A stretch of DNA of 43,071 nucleotides from Cuspidothrix sp046080565 (lineage in GTDB: Bacteria; Cyanobacteriota; Cyanobacteriia; Cyanobacteriales; Nostocaceae), in NCBI GenBank assembly GCA_046080565.1, contig JBJTUF010000258.1, positions 1-43,071 on the forward strand. Direction: 5' to 3'. Of this stretch, positions 34,791 to 42,937 are shown piece by piece. The translations under genes and the position numbers were made by a program. The notes under the pieces are model-generated. The model had not been told where the DNA came from. It ran no database searches and saw only the letters and a program-made list of their open reading frames with translations. Positions within the stretch are counted from its first letter, which is position 1. The number at the start of each line of letters is the position of its first letter.

Positions 34791-34864
34791 CCATTTTCTG
34801 TAGGTTGGGTTAAGCGACAGCGTAACCCAACGCATCTGTTGGGTTTCATACTTCAACCCAACCT
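34791..34864. mobile_element. MITE-like GGTTGGGTT repeat, copy 2
   Basis: CCATTTTCTGTAGGTTGGGT, then TAAGCGACAGCGTAACCCAAC, and an end of AACCCAACCTTG. This shortened copy of the element at 25688-25786 retains its inner hairpin and about ten terminal inverted bases. It lies just before the IS110 remnant. Confidence 0.65.
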
Positions 34865-35009
34865 TGTATCTTAGAGGTATGTTAGAAGAAGTGGTAGACC
34901 GTCCCAACCGGGGTCAGAAAAGACCGCTTCGTAGCAAGGATCACCACAACAATCTCCATGACAGAACTCGAACAGTCGCCTGGGGTAAAAACTATGAATT
35001 GAGACATAA
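34865..35009. other. Untyped stretch upstream of the transposase remnant
   Basis: An open frame from 34864 to 35067 runs out of phase with the transposase and encodes DRPNRGQKRPLRSKDHHNN; I do not recognise it. It may be a frame-shifted 5' part of the IS110 gene or unrelated sequence. Confidence 0.3.
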
Positions 35010-35489
35010 CATATTGATTACCTGGAGCAACATCTTCAAGAACTCAATCAAAAAATTGAGACATTGACCCAAAATAATCAAGAATGGATTGATAAAGTCA
35101 ATTTACTCAAAACTACTCCTGGTATTGGTCAAATTATTTCTACCACTCTCGTTTCTGACTTACCAGAATTAGGTCAATTAAGTGCCAAGCAAATCTCTCG
35201 TTTAGTTGGTGTTGCACCAATTAATCATGATAGTGGTCAGCACAAAGGTAAACGAATGATTAATGGTGGTCGCGCCTATGTTCGTGCCATTCTTTATATG
35301 GGTGCTGTTGTTGCCATGCGTCATAATCTTGTTATCAAAACTTTTTACGAGCGCCTGGTTGAACGTGGTAAACTCAAGAAATTGGCCATTACTGCTTGTG
35401 TTCATAAAATGTTAGTCATTTTAAATGCGATGATTCGAGATCATCTTCCTTGGTCTATGACTCACGACTCAAAACCAATTTCTGCATAA
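35010..35489 (+). pseudogene. IS110-family transposase remnant (C-terminal part)
   Basis: About 160 residues match the C-terminal half of IS110-family transposases: HIDYLEQHLQELNQKIETL, LLKTTPGIGQIISTTLVSDL, RLVGVAPINHDSGQHKGKR, GGRAYVRAILYMGAVVAMRH and the end ITACVHKMLVILNAMIRDH. The N-terminal DEDD RuvC-like catalytic half is missing. In the transposase frame a stop (TAA 35007-35009) lies just upstream, so this is a decayed piece and not an active element. It ends at the stop at 35489. No terminal repeats were found, as expected for IS110, which lacks them. Confidence 0.85.
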
Positions 35490-35716
35490 AGTTTAACTAT
35501 TGTTTTTATACCTCCAATCTGGTTTGGTAATTTATGGCAATCTATAATTTACCTGTTTTGTTCTGCTCTGTTTTTCTCCTCTATTTTCTGACTTTTTTCC
35601 TCGACTTTAAATTTTTCATTAACGATCGCTTGACAATCAAGACAGTCGCTACAAATCAAGGCTTTTTCCAATTTGGACAAAGTATTATTAGTTACTAAGC
35701 CCCAAATAAACCAACC
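35490..35716. other. Intergenic, with a possible minus-strand ORF remnant
   Basis: On the minus strand a frame is open from 35749 to a stop at 35549-35551 and encodes KALICSDCLDCQAIVNEKF followed by a lysine/glutamate-rich end. There is no ATG start and it overlaps the antitoxin start. The CX2CX2C pattern looks protein-like. I treat it as a possible gene remnant only. The antitoxin promoter is probably in this region. Confidence 0.3.
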
Positions 35717-35989
35717 ATGACCAATAAAACCCCGCGTAATACCCTTAACTTACGCATTAAGCCAGAAGAACGTGATTTAATAGATATGGCTGCCAAATTA
35801 CTCGGTCAAAATAGAACTGATTTTATCTTAGCAGCAGCGCGAAATGCAGCCGAGGAAACCTTGCTAGAACGCAGGATTTTTTGGGCTACGCCAGAGGCTT
35901 ATGCAGAATTTATCGCCTTGCTAGATGCACCACCACAACCTAATGAAAGTTTACGAAAAACTATGCAGACAAGCGCACCTTGGGACTGA
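35717..35989 (+). CDS. DUF1778 (TacA/AtaR-like) antitoxin
   Basis: This 90-residue protein has the RHH-type N-terminus of DUF1778 antitoxins (NTLNLRIKPEERDLIDMAAK, then LLGQNRTDFILAAA) and the usual C-terminal toxin-binding part (RIFWATPEAYAEFIALLDAP). The DUF1778 dimer should bind its own promoter and block the partner acetyltransferase. The stop at 35989 is two bases before the ATG of the GNAT gene, giving a tight two-gene operon. Start ATG 35717. It lies in a patch of repeats and a transposase remnant. Confidence 0.9.
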   Translation: MTNKTPRNTLNLRIKPEERDLIDMAAKLLGQNRTDFILAAARNAAEETLLERRIFWATPEAYAEFIALLDAPPQPNESLRKTMQTSAPWD

Positions 35990-35991
35990 GA

Positions 35992-36486
35992 ATGAGTTTC
36001 AAACCTCCTGAACCCCTGGCGAGTTATCACTTTTGCGATGGTTTTTGCTGTGGAATAGCTTCTCTAGATGATTGGTTAAAGCATCGAGCATATACTAATC
36101 AAATCAGTGGTGCAACCAGAACTTTTGTGATCTGCCTTGACAATAGAGTGGTTGGATATTATGCTCTTGTTTCTGGAGCGATTAGCGTAGAATCAGCTTT
36201 AGGTAAATTTCGCGGAAATATGCCTAACCCAATTCCAGTCGTGATTTTAGCACGCTTGGCAATAGATCGTTCTTGTCAAGGGCAAGGATTAGGACGTGCT
36301 TTATTTCGTGATGCAGGATTACGGGTTATTCAAGCTGCTGATACTATTGGAATTAGAGGAATTATTGTTCATGCTATTTCTGAGGAACCTAAGAATTTTT
36401 ATTTAGCTTTGGGTTTTAATTTGTCTCCTCTTGAACCCATGACATTGATGATAACTCTTAGTGATTTACGTGATTCTATAGCATGA
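35992..36486 (+). CDS. GNAT-family acetyltransferase toxin (TacT/AtaT-like)
   Basis: A 164-residue GNAT N-acetyltransferase. The acetyl-CoA loop is ILARLAIDRSCQGQGLGRALFRDA, with the Q/RxxGxG/A pattern, and the C-terminal ends with GIIVHAISEEPKNFYLALGF, the Tyr-containing strand typical of this family. TacT/AtaT toxins acetylate the amino group of charged tRNAs and stop translation. The activity of this one is inferred from family and pairing. The frame extends to a TTG at 35980 overlapping the antitoxin stop; the ATG at 35992 (MSFKPPEPLASYH) is preferred. Confidence 0.88.
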   Translation: MSFKPPEPLASYHFCDGFCCGIASLDDWLKHRAYTNQISGATRTFVICLDNRVVGYYALVSGAISVESALGKFRGNMPNPIPVVILARLAIDRSCQGQGLGRALFRDAGLRVIQAADTIGIRGIIVHAISEEPKNFYLALGFNLSPLEPMTLMITLSDLRDSIA

Positions 36487-36540
36487 AATTATTGTTTGTT
36501 ATACCAATTTTGTATGAAGATGCGTTAAATTTAAAGATAA

Positions 36541-36573
36541 ACGAACCACAGAGGCGCAGAGGACGCAGAGAAA
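36541..36573. repeat. Dispersed ACCACAGAGGCGCAGAGGAC repeat
   Basis: ACGAACCACAGAGGCGCAG then AGGACGCAGAGAAAG is a direct-repeat rich segment (GAGGCGCAGAGGACGCAGAG) of a type common between genes in Nostocales. I recognise it from general familiarity, not from a second copy in this window. Confidence 0.5.
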
Positions 36574-36726
36574 GATAAAAAATTTGACGCAGCCTCACAA
36601 ATAAATGTCATTAATCTAGACATCACCGAAAACACAAAAACTGGTTAAATTTCCCAGCATGATCAGCCCACTCCTATTCCCCCACAACCTGTTAAAGTGA
36701 TAAAAGAGATAATTAAAGAATGAATT

Positions 36727-36882
36727 ATGGATAAATCCCCATCCTCAGAACCCCAACCTACTTATGTGAAACTGGCGATGCGAAACATGGTCAGAAAAGG
36801 TGGAACTTCCCTCAAACACTTTGGACTGACAGCTATAGGACTATTATCTGTCCTGGTGGGTTTAGCATATCTTACCCGCTAA
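36727..36882 (+). CDS. DUF3285 small membrane protein
   Basis: A short ORF of 51 residues: MDKSPSSEPQPTYVKLAMRN then MVRKGGTSLKHFGLTAIGLL. The C-terminal half is one membrane helix (LTAIGLLSVLVGLAYL) and the N-terminus is polar, matching the DUF3285 family found in cyanobacteria. It sits 13 bases before ybeY in the same direction, as in other cyanobacteria. No function is known. The ATG at 36727 is weakly preceded by an A-rich run. Confidence 0.75.
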   Translation: MDKSPSSEPQPTYVKLAMRNMVRKGGTSLKHFGLTAIGLLSVLVGLAYLTR

Positions 36883-36895
36883 GTGAGGAAAAATA

Positions 36896-37426
36896 GTGCC
36901 TTTAGAGGTGGAATTATATTTGGAAAATTGTGTTGATGACTCTTGTGCTACAGCCATCAATGTTAGTGATAATTACCCATTTCCTGGCGAAACTTGGGAA
37001 GGCTGGTTTCAGCAATGGTTAGAAATTCTCCAAGATTATCTACCCAATGCACCTAGTTATGAAATCGGCTTGCGTTTGACAAACGATACAGAAATTCAAA
37101 CCCTAAATTCCCAATATCGTCATCAGGATAAACCTACAGATGTCCTCGCTTTTGCATCTCTAGAAGCAGATTTACCACAAAATGAAGAAATGCTGGCTTC
37201 TATGCCCTTGTATTTAGGGGATATTATTGTGTCTATAAATACGGCACAACGTCAGGCACAACAGCAGGAACATAGCTTATCTACAGAGTTGGCTTGGTTA
37301 ACCGCCCATGGCTTATTGCACTTGTTAGGTTGGGATCATCCAGATGAAGAGAGTTTGATGGAAATGTTAACCCAGCAAGTTGTATTACTTAAAGAGATAG
37401 GTATTAATATTAACTTAGATTTGTAA
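36896..37426 (+). CDS. ybeY: Endoribonuclease YbeY (rRNA maturation)
   Basis: YbeY is a zinc-dependent endoribonuclease needed for 16S rRNA 3'-end maturation. The 176-residue protein has the metal-binding signature HGLLHLLGWDH (Hx3Hx5H) and LTNDTEIQTLNSQYRHQDKPTD. DVLAF and LYLGDIIVS are also typical. It uses a GTG at 36896 (PLEVELYLENC) with GAGG about 6-9 bases upstream. It lies 13 bases after the DUF3285 gene and 137 bases before dgkA, in what looks like one cluster. Confidence 0.94.
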   Translation: MPLEVELYLENCVDDSCATAINVSDNYPFPGETWEGWFQQWLEILQDYLPNAPSYEIGLRLTNDTEIQTLNSQYRHQDKPTDVLAFASLEADLPQNEEMLASMPLYLGDIIVSINTAQRQAQQQEHSLSTELAWLTAHGLLHLLGWDHPDEESLMEMLTQQVVLLKEIGININLDL

Positions 37427-37563
37427 ATGTATATTGATAACTACGAATCTGGGTAATTACTTTGTAGTGTAGATATTTAGGATGGCATACAATTACCTCA
37501 AAGTTAATTTGGCTATCAAAATCGGTTAGTCCTAACTCTTTTATAGATTATACTCTTTTGTCT

Positions 37564-38019
37564 ATGTCCCCAAAAGTTTCGCCTTCACCCACCAATAATA
37601 GCTTACCAACGCTTGTGTCTAAAGATAGGGAACTTTCCTGGCAAATTGCCTCTAACTTATTAGTTAGTTTTAAGTATGCTTGGGCTGGAATTGTTTATGC
37701 TTTTCAGACTCAACGGAATTTTCGCACTCATGTAGCTGTCTGCGCCTTGGCTATTGGATTGAGTGTATTTTTACGGTTACAAACAGTAGAAATATCTATC
37801 ATTGCTATCACTAGCGGTTTAGTTTTGACTTTAGAGTTAGTCAATACTGCTATTGAGTCTATTGTAGACCTGACGGTAAAACAGTCTTATCATGAGTTGG
37901 CTAAAATCGCTAAAGACTGCGCTGCTGGTGCTGTTCTAGTTTCAGCGTTAGTGGCATTGTTAGTGGCTGCGACGCTATTGTTGCCTCCTTTGACAACTTT
38001 AGTCCTATCTAATCTATAA
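37564..38019 (+). CDS. dgkA: Diacylglycerol kinase (prokaryotic DgkA type)
   Basis: A 151-residue integral membrane kinase that phosphorylates diacylglycerol or undecaprenol-type lipids. A cytosolic N-terminus (about 1-55) leads to three membrane segments: FRTHVAVCALAIGLSVFLRL region, ISIIAITSGLVLTLELVNTA and GAVLVSALVALLVAATLLL. The family signature ELVNTAIESIVDLTV supplies the catalytic Glu and metal site. The frame also has an in-frame TTG at 37558. I take ATG 37564 (MSPKVSPSPTNNS). It follows ybeY, as it often does in bacteria. Confidence 0.9.
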   Translation: MSPKVSPSPTNNSLPTLVSKDRELSWQIASNLLVSFKYAWAGIVYAFQTQRNFRTHVAVCALAIGLSVFLRLQTVEISIIAITSGLVLTLELVNTAIESIVDLTVKQSYHELAKIAKDCAAGAVLVSALVALLVAATLLLPPLTTLVLSNL

Positions 38020-38214
38020 AGATAGAAAAATAGTAAACAGGGTGTTATATAATGTGAACCTGAAAAATTATTATATCTGTTTGGGATGGTAATAGGTAAT
38101 TGAAAATAGCAATTACTAATAAACAAGTCATATCATCAGTAGTTAACCGAACTTGATTTTAAATCTTGTTCCTAGAACTTTTTTGGTATCTTTAAAGAAA
38201 ATTAGGTAAAAGTT

Positions 38215-38802
38215 GTGATATTAGTCATTGATAACTACGATAGTTTTACGTATAATTTAGTACAGTATCTAGGTGAGTTGGCGGCGGAGTTTCCTGTAGC
38301 TAAGGATCTACAAGTAGTGCGAAATGATAAGATTACTGTAGAGGCAATTAGAGAGTTAAAACCCGATGCTGTGGTAATTTCCCCTGGTCCAGGTCGTCCA
38401 GATGATGCTGGGGTTTCTCTAGAGGCGATCGCCCAATTAGGAGATAAACTACCGATTTTAGGCGTGTGTTTAGGTCATCAAAGTATTGGTCAAGTCTTCG
38501 GTGGTAACATCGTATCCGCCCCGGAATTGATGCACGGAAAAACCTCCCAGGTATCCCACACAGGTATAGGAGTTTTCCAAGGTTTAGAAAATCCTTTGAC
38601 CGCTACCAGATATCATAGTCTAGTCATTGAGCGGGAAACTTGCCCGGAAGTATTGGAAATCACTGCTTGGGTAGAAGATGGAACAATTATGGGGGTGAGA
38701 CACAGGAACTATCCTCACATTCAAGGAGTCCAATTTCATCCAGAAAGTGTTTTAACTTCTTTGGGTAAGGAATTGCTACGAAATTTTCTGCGAACTTTGT
38801 AA
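38215..38802 (+). CDS. trpG: Anthranilate/aminodeoxychorismate synthase glutamine amidotransferase
   Basis: This 195-residue class I glutamine amidotransferase makes ammonia from glutamine for a TrpE- or PabB-type partner. The triad is Cys in GVCLGHQSIG, His in QFHPES and Glu in the same motif. ILVIDNYDSFTYNLVQYLGE at the start and ISPGPGRPDDAGVS are typical. Start is a GTG at 38215, preceded by AAATTAGGTAAA. No synthase gene is next to it, so it may serve both pathways, as is common. It is 11 bases before the MBL gene. Confidence 0.93.
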   Translation: MILVIDNYDSFTYNLVQYLGELAAEFPVAKDLQVVRNDKITVEAIRELKPDAVVISPGPGRPDDAGVSLEAIAQLGDKLPILGVCLGHQSIGQVFGGNIVSAPELMHGKTSQVSHTGIGVFQGLENPLTATRYHSLVIERETCPEVLEITAWVEDGTIMGVRHRNYPHIQGVQFHPESVLTSLGKELLRNFLRTL

Positions 38803-38813
38803 AGCGAGAATAT

Positions 38814-39581
38814 ATGAAACGACGACAATTGATAGGCTATACTGGGGCGGGTTTAGTTACGGCTGTAATTAGTAATTTAACTGCTGAAGTTCCAGTAAAT
38901 GCCCAATCTAGCGGTATATCAATTCAGTGGTTAGGTCATACTTGCTTTTTATTTACTACTAGCAAGGCTAAAATCCTTATTAATCCTTTTCGTACACTAG
39001 GATGTACAGCTAAATATCGTCCTCCAAGAGTTGCTGCTGATTTGGTATTAATTAGTAGTCAACTGTTGGATGAAGGTGCGATAGATCAAGTAGTGGGAAA
39101 TCCTAAATTAGTTTATCAACCGGGAGTCTATAATTTTCGCGGTGTGAAGTTCCAAGGTATCACTACAGATCACGATCGCAATGGTGGTAAAAGATTTGGT
39201 AAAAATATAGTTTGGAAATTGACTCAAGGGGGAATTAATCTTCTCCACTTGGGAGGACTAGCTGCACCTATTACCCTAGAACAAAAAATCCTCATGGGTC
39301 GTCCTGATGTGTTATTTATTCCTGTGGGTGGTAGTGCTAAAGCTTACACTGCCCAAGAGGCAAAGGATGCTATTGCAGTTTTAAATCCTAAGTTAGTTAT
39401 TCCTACCCATTACCGCACTCAAGCGGCTGATCCTAATCAGTGTGATATTACCCCAGTAGAGGATTTTCTGGCTTTGATGCCAGGTGTAAATGTCCGTCGG
39501 AATAACAGTGATACTTTGGCGATTAACCCTCAGAGTTTGCCAGCCAATACGGAAATTCAGGTTTTGAGTTATCAGTTTTAA
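38814..39581 (+). CDS. MBL-fold (UlaG-like) exported protein with an altered metal site
   Basis: A 255-residue protein with a twin-arginine-like signal (MKRRQLIGYTGAGLVTAVIS, with AQS as a likely cleavage point near 30), so probably exported. The mature part matches COG2220/UlaG-like MBL hydrolases: IQWLGHTCFLF (37-47), INPFRTLGC, NLLHLGGLA and IPTHYRT (197-203). The metal motif HxHxDH expected after ADLVLI is replaced by SSQLLDEGAID (81-91), with no histidines. His120/Asp121 and His199 remain. Its substrate is unknown and catalysis is doubtful. It is coupled closely to trpG. Confidence 0.82.
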   Translation: MKRRQLIGYTGAGLVTAVISNLTAEVPVNAQSSGISIQWLGHTCFLFTTSKAKILINPFRTLGCTAKYRPPRVAADLVLISSQLLDEGAIDQVVGNPKLVYQPGVYNFRGVKFQGITTDHDRNGGKRFGKNIVWKLTQGGINLLHLGGLAAPITLEQKILMGRPDVLFIPVGGSAKAYTAQEAKDAIAVLNPKLVIPTHYRTQAADPNQCDITPVEDFLALMPGVNVRRNNSDTLAINPQSLPANTEIQVLSYQF

Positions 39582-39587
39582 AATGGT

Positions 39588-39615
39588 CGGTTGGGTTAAC
39601 TACACAAAACCCAAC
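39588..39615. repeat. Short GGTTGGGTT...AACCCAAC hairpin
   Basis: CGGTTGGGTT and AACCCAAC pair over about ten bases (AACTACACAA). It is a partial relative of the repeats at 25688 and 34791. It lies after the MBL gene and may also act as a weak terminator. Confidence 0.55.
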
Positions 39616-39745
39616 AAAGGTATATCTTGTTTTCTGATTATTTAAATACAAGATAGTTCTTCCTTGTCGGGTTTATGATAACATATCAAAAATGCGTTGT
39701 CAATGGGTTTCCTATTGATTAGCGCGAATATTTTTGAGGAAAAAG

Positions 39746-39860
39746 CGATCGCCCATCAGAAAATCATGGCAAGCGATCGCTGAATATAATTGTTAGTCAA
39801 AGTATTGATAAACTGATAATAGATTTTTACCAATTACCAATTACCAATCACCCATTACCA
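39746..39860. repeat. HIP1 pair and ACCAATT heptamers downstream of the VCBS gene
   Basis: Two GCGATCGC octamers (39747 and 39773 region) lie 26 bases apart, and ACCAATT/ACCAATC heptamers are repeated four times at about 39830-39860. No ORF is visible. The gap 39582-39862 is otherwise AT-rich. Confidence 0.6.
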
Positions 39861-39862
39861 AA

Positions 39863-41092
39863 TTAACCTGTATACCATTCTGAAGTTAGTTTATCAGCAT
39901 CAGCAACAGAGGTTTCAGTGGCTAAAGTTCCATTCATTGTCCAGATTCTATCTGTGGATGTTTGTTGATCACGCCAGTAAATATCTGTCTTACCGTCACC
40001 ATTGAAATCGCCTAAAGATGAGGTCAAACCAGGACTATTGCTAGGTAGGAAAGCTTCAGAACTAATGGTTGTACCATCCATTAACCAAGCGGTATTTGCG
40101 CCTGTAGTTGCATTATGCCAGAATACATCCGTTTTACCGTCGCCATTAAAATCACCGATTTTGGCAGTCCAATCTGCACCTAAAGTAGTAACAGCACCTT
40201 CAGTCACAAAAATACCATTCATTGTCCAAATCTTATTCTCACCTGATTGTGAGTTACGCCACAAAACGTCTGTCTTGAAGTCGCCATTAAAATCGCCTAA
40301 AGTAGCATTCCAAGAGGCATCTTGGGATTGAAGATTGTACTTAGTGGCTTGACTACCATCCATAAACCAAGCGGTATTTTCGCCTGTGGTGGTATTACGC
40401 CAGAAGATATCACTCTTACCATTACCATCAAAATCAACAATGGTTGCAGCTAATCCTGGTGCAGTGGTTTCTAGGACAGTAGCGCTAACTACTGTTGTTC
40501 CATCCATCTGCCAGATCGCATTTTCTCCAGTGGTGGCATTATTCCAGAAAATATCAGTTTTGCGATCGCCATTAAAATCGCCAATATTAGCAGCAAAACC
40601 AGAATCAACCCGATCTAAAGTCAAGTAACTAGCAACTTTTGCACCGTCCATTAGGACAATTACATTATCACCAGTTGTCTTATTACGTAATAAGAAATCA
40701 GTTTTATTATCGCTATTAAAATCAGCAGTTTTATAGCTCCAGCTATTTAAGTCATATTTACCTAAAGAAGCCTGTTCTAAAACTTGTGTTCCGTTCATTA
40801 GGCGCACTAAAATTTCACCAGTTTGAGCATTTACCCACAGTTTATCTGTTTTGCCATCACCGTTGAAATCAGGAACAATGGCTGCACTGGTCAAATAAGG
40901 ATTAGGATTGGGGTTAGCAGTACCAACCGGTAAGGTAGGTACAGAAAGTAATGGATCTGCTTGTGCTTGGGGCGCAGAACTTCTACTAATAACATTATCA
41001 GAAAATGTTGTTAAAGATTCTGATTTTTTAAGTGATGCTGCTGCCCAAGAACCTGTATCTAAAGATAAAGCTGATGGTTTATTCTCAAGCAT
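39863..41092 (-). CDS. FG-GAP/VCBS repeat protein
   Basis: This 409-residue protein has seven repeats of about 46 residues, each with a calcium-binding-type loop: DFNGDGKTDKLW, DFNSDNKTDFLL, DFNGDRKTDIFW, DFDGNGKSDIFW, DFNGDFKTDVLW, DFNGDGKTDVFW and DFNGDGKTDIYW. These form one blade each of a seven-bladed beta-propeller. Each is followed by NATTG...W.MDGT. Residues 1-80 are low complexity with Ser, Thr and Pro and have no evident signal peptide. In other bacteria such proteins are often surface adhesins or lectin-like. Function is unknown. The ATG at 41092 is the start. Divergent from pepP. Confidence 0.88.
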   Translation of the reverse strand: MLENKPSALSLDTGSWAAASLKKSESLTTFSDNVISRSSAPQAQADPLLSVPTLPVGTANPNPNPYLTSAAIVPDFNGDGKTDKLWVNAQTGEILVRLMNGTQVLEQASLGKYDLNSWSYKTADFNSDNKTDFLLRNKTTGDNVIVLMDGAKVASYLTLDRVDSGFAANIGDFNGDRKTDIFWNNATTGENAIWQMDGTTVVSATVLETTAPGLAATIVDFDGNGKSDIFWRNTTTGENTAWFMDGSQATKYNLQSQDASWNATLGDFNGDFKTDVLWRNSQSGENKIWTMNGIFVTEGAVTTLGADWTAKIGDFNGDGKTDVFWHNATTGANTAWLMDGTTISSEAFLPSNSPGLTSSLGDFNGDGKTDIYWRDQQTSTDRIWTMNGTLATETSVADADKLTSEWYTG

Positions 41093-41426
41093 GATGTGTT
41101 CTTATTAGTAATTAATATACATTTTTATAGTGTTTTTTATCAAGATTCTGTAAAGAAAAAACATTTGCTTAATTATTTTAGTTAAATGTCATTATTTAGA
41201 GATATTTTGATAATGTTTATCCACATTAACTTAGAAAATTAAAAGTAATATCTAAACAATCAAAAAAGATTTTATTTTCGGTTTATTCATGTCATTTTTT
41301 CAATACAAAATCCTGTTTCTTTGACAATCTCAATCACAGAAGTTGTCCGCCATTGGCGAAAATTGCCATCATCCAGTAAAATCGAGACAGAATAAAATAT
41401 CACCTTCTACTATCAAATTAGTCACT
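41093..41426. other. Divergent promoter region of the VCBS and pepP genes
   Basis: 334 bases, strongly AT-rich (TTTTTATCAAG, TTAATTATTTTAG, GATATTTTGATAATG). A frame in phase with pepP is open from 41343, but it does not align with aminopeptidase P and is probably untranslated. No repeat was noticed. Confidence 0.4.
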
Positions 41427-42734
41427 ATGCAAACAGAATATCGGCAGCGTCGTGAACAGTTAATGGCGAAAATAGGTAATGGTACAGCAATTTTTAGAAG
41501 TGCGCCAACAGCAGTCATGCACAATGATGTCGAATATGTTTATCGCCAAGATAGTGATTTCTTTTACTTAACTGGGTTTAATGAAGCCCAAGCAGTAGCA
41601 GTATTAGCACCCCATCACCCAGAACATCGGTTTATCTTATTTGTGCAACCCAAAGACCGAGAAAAGGAAGTTTGGAGTGGTTACCGTTGTGGAGTAGATG
41701 CAGCAAAAGAAGTTTATGGTGCAGATGTAGCTTACCCCATTGCAGAGTTAGATGAGAAGTTACCCCAATATTTAGAAAAAGCCAATTGTATTTATTATCA
41801 TTTAGGACGCGATCGCAATTTCAACGACAGAATTATTAAACATTATCAAAGTTTACTTCGCACCTATCCCAAACGCGGTACAGGCCCCACATCCATTGCT
41901 GACCCTGGTACTGTCCTTAACAATATGCGGTTATATAAAAGCAAAACAGAATTAGACTTAATGCGTCAAGCCGTAGAAATTGCCGTAGAAGCTCATAATT
42001 ATGCCTTACAAACCACCGCACCAGGACGTTATGAATATGAAATCCAAGCCGAAATAGAACATATTTTCCGGTTACGAGGTGGAATGGGACCAGCTTATCC
42101 TTCCATCGTCGCATCAGGGACAAATGCTTGCGTACTGCATTACATCGAAAACAACTGTCAAATGCAAGCCAATGATTTACTCTTGATTGATGCTGGTTGC
42201 GCTTATGGTTATTACAATTCAGATATTACCCGAACATTTCCCGTTAGTGGTAAATTCACACCAGAACAAAAAGCATTATATGAAATAGTATTAGCAGCAC
42301 AAAAACAAGCAATAGCAGAAGTAAAACCGGGTAATTCCTTCCATGCACCTCATAATGCAGCCGTGCGGATATTAACAGAAGGATTAGTAGAACTGGGTTT
42401 ACTGAAAGGAGAAATTGATAAATTAATAGAAGAGGAAAAATATAAACCCTTTTATATGCACCGTACCAGTCATTGGTTAGGTTTAGATGTTCATGATGTG
42501 GGAGTGTATCAACTTGGAGAAAACCCCCAAACCTTACAACCTGGCCAAGTGCTAACCATAGAACCAGGACTTTATATTGTACCGGATACCAAACCCGCAG
42601 AAGACCAACCAGAAATTGACCCCCGTTGGGTAGGAATTGGCATTCGTATTGAAGATGACGTATTAGTTACCGCAGAAGGAAATGAGGTTTTAACGGCGGG
42701 AGTTCCCAAGGAAATAAAGGATTTAGAAAGATAG
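41427..42734 (+). CDS. pepP: Xaa-Pro aminopeptidase (aminopeptidase P family)
   Basis: PepP removes the N-terminal residue when proline is next. The 435-residue protein has the AMP N-terminal domain (about 1-140: NDVEYVYRQDSDFFYLTGFN) and the pita-bread metallopeptidase domain. The dinuclear metal ligands are visible: Asp and Asp in LLIDAGCAYGYYNSDITRTF, His in TSHWLGLDVHDVG, Glu in LTIEPGLYI and Glu in GIRIEDDVLVT. The frame is open from TTG 41343, but homologues begin near MQTEYRQRREQL, hence the ATG at 41427. It is alone on the plus strand. Confidence 0.93.
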   Translation: MQTEYRQRREQLMAKIGNGTAIFRSAPTAVMHNDVEYVYRQDSDFFYLTGFNEAQAVAVLAPHHPEHRFILFVQPKDREKEVWSGYRCGVDAAKEVYGADVAYPIAELDEKLPQYLEKANCIYYHLGRDRNFNDRIIKHYQSLLRTYPKRGTGPTSIADPGTVLNNMRLYKSKTELDLMRQAVEIAVEAHNYALQTTAPGRYEYEIQAEIEHIFRLRGGMGPAYPSIVASGTNACVLHYIENNCQMQANDLLLIDAGCAYGYYNSDITRTFPVSGKFTPEQKALYEIVLAAQKQAIAEVKPGNSFHAPHNAAVRILTEGLVELGLLKGEIDKLIEEEKYKPFYMHRTSHWLGLDVHDVGVYQLGENPQTLQPGQVLTIEPGLYIVPDTKPAEDQPEIDPRWVGIGIRIEDDVLVTAEGNEVLTAGVPKEIKDLER

Positions 42735-42781
42735 TAGGAGACTTCCAAATAAAATGGAGAAATAATGAGAAATACCAAATT

Positions 42782-42937
42782 ATGAACCGTGAATAAGTTT
42801 TACAAATTCTCAGAACACATCAACAAGAATTAAAAGACTTAGGAGTAAGATCCCTTGAATTATTTGGTTCTGTTGCTCGTAATGAAGCTCATTCTGATAG
42901 TGATGTGGATTTATTAGCAGAATTATCCGAATCCTGA
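42782..42937 (+). pseudogene. MNT-type nucleotidyltransferase pseudogene
   Basis: From the ATG at 42782, MNRE is followed by a TAA (42794-42796). The same frame then continues VLQILRTHQQELKDLGV, RSLELFGSVARNEAHSDSDV and DLLAEL, ending at TGA 42935-42937. The GSVARxEAxxDSDVDLL motif is the catalytic site of the MNT nucleotidyltransferases that act as antitoxins of HEPN toxins (MntA). The early stop and the missing C-terminus show decay. No HEPN partner is seen, though the window ends 130 bases later. An adjoining frame (ILTGGQEGEKAYVV) is not recognised. Confidence 0.75.

Noticed and set aside
39863..41092. Plus-strand ORFs within the VCBS gene
   Set aside because: They mirror the repeated DFNGDGKTD codons, so the regular pattern is a shadow of the minus-strand gene.
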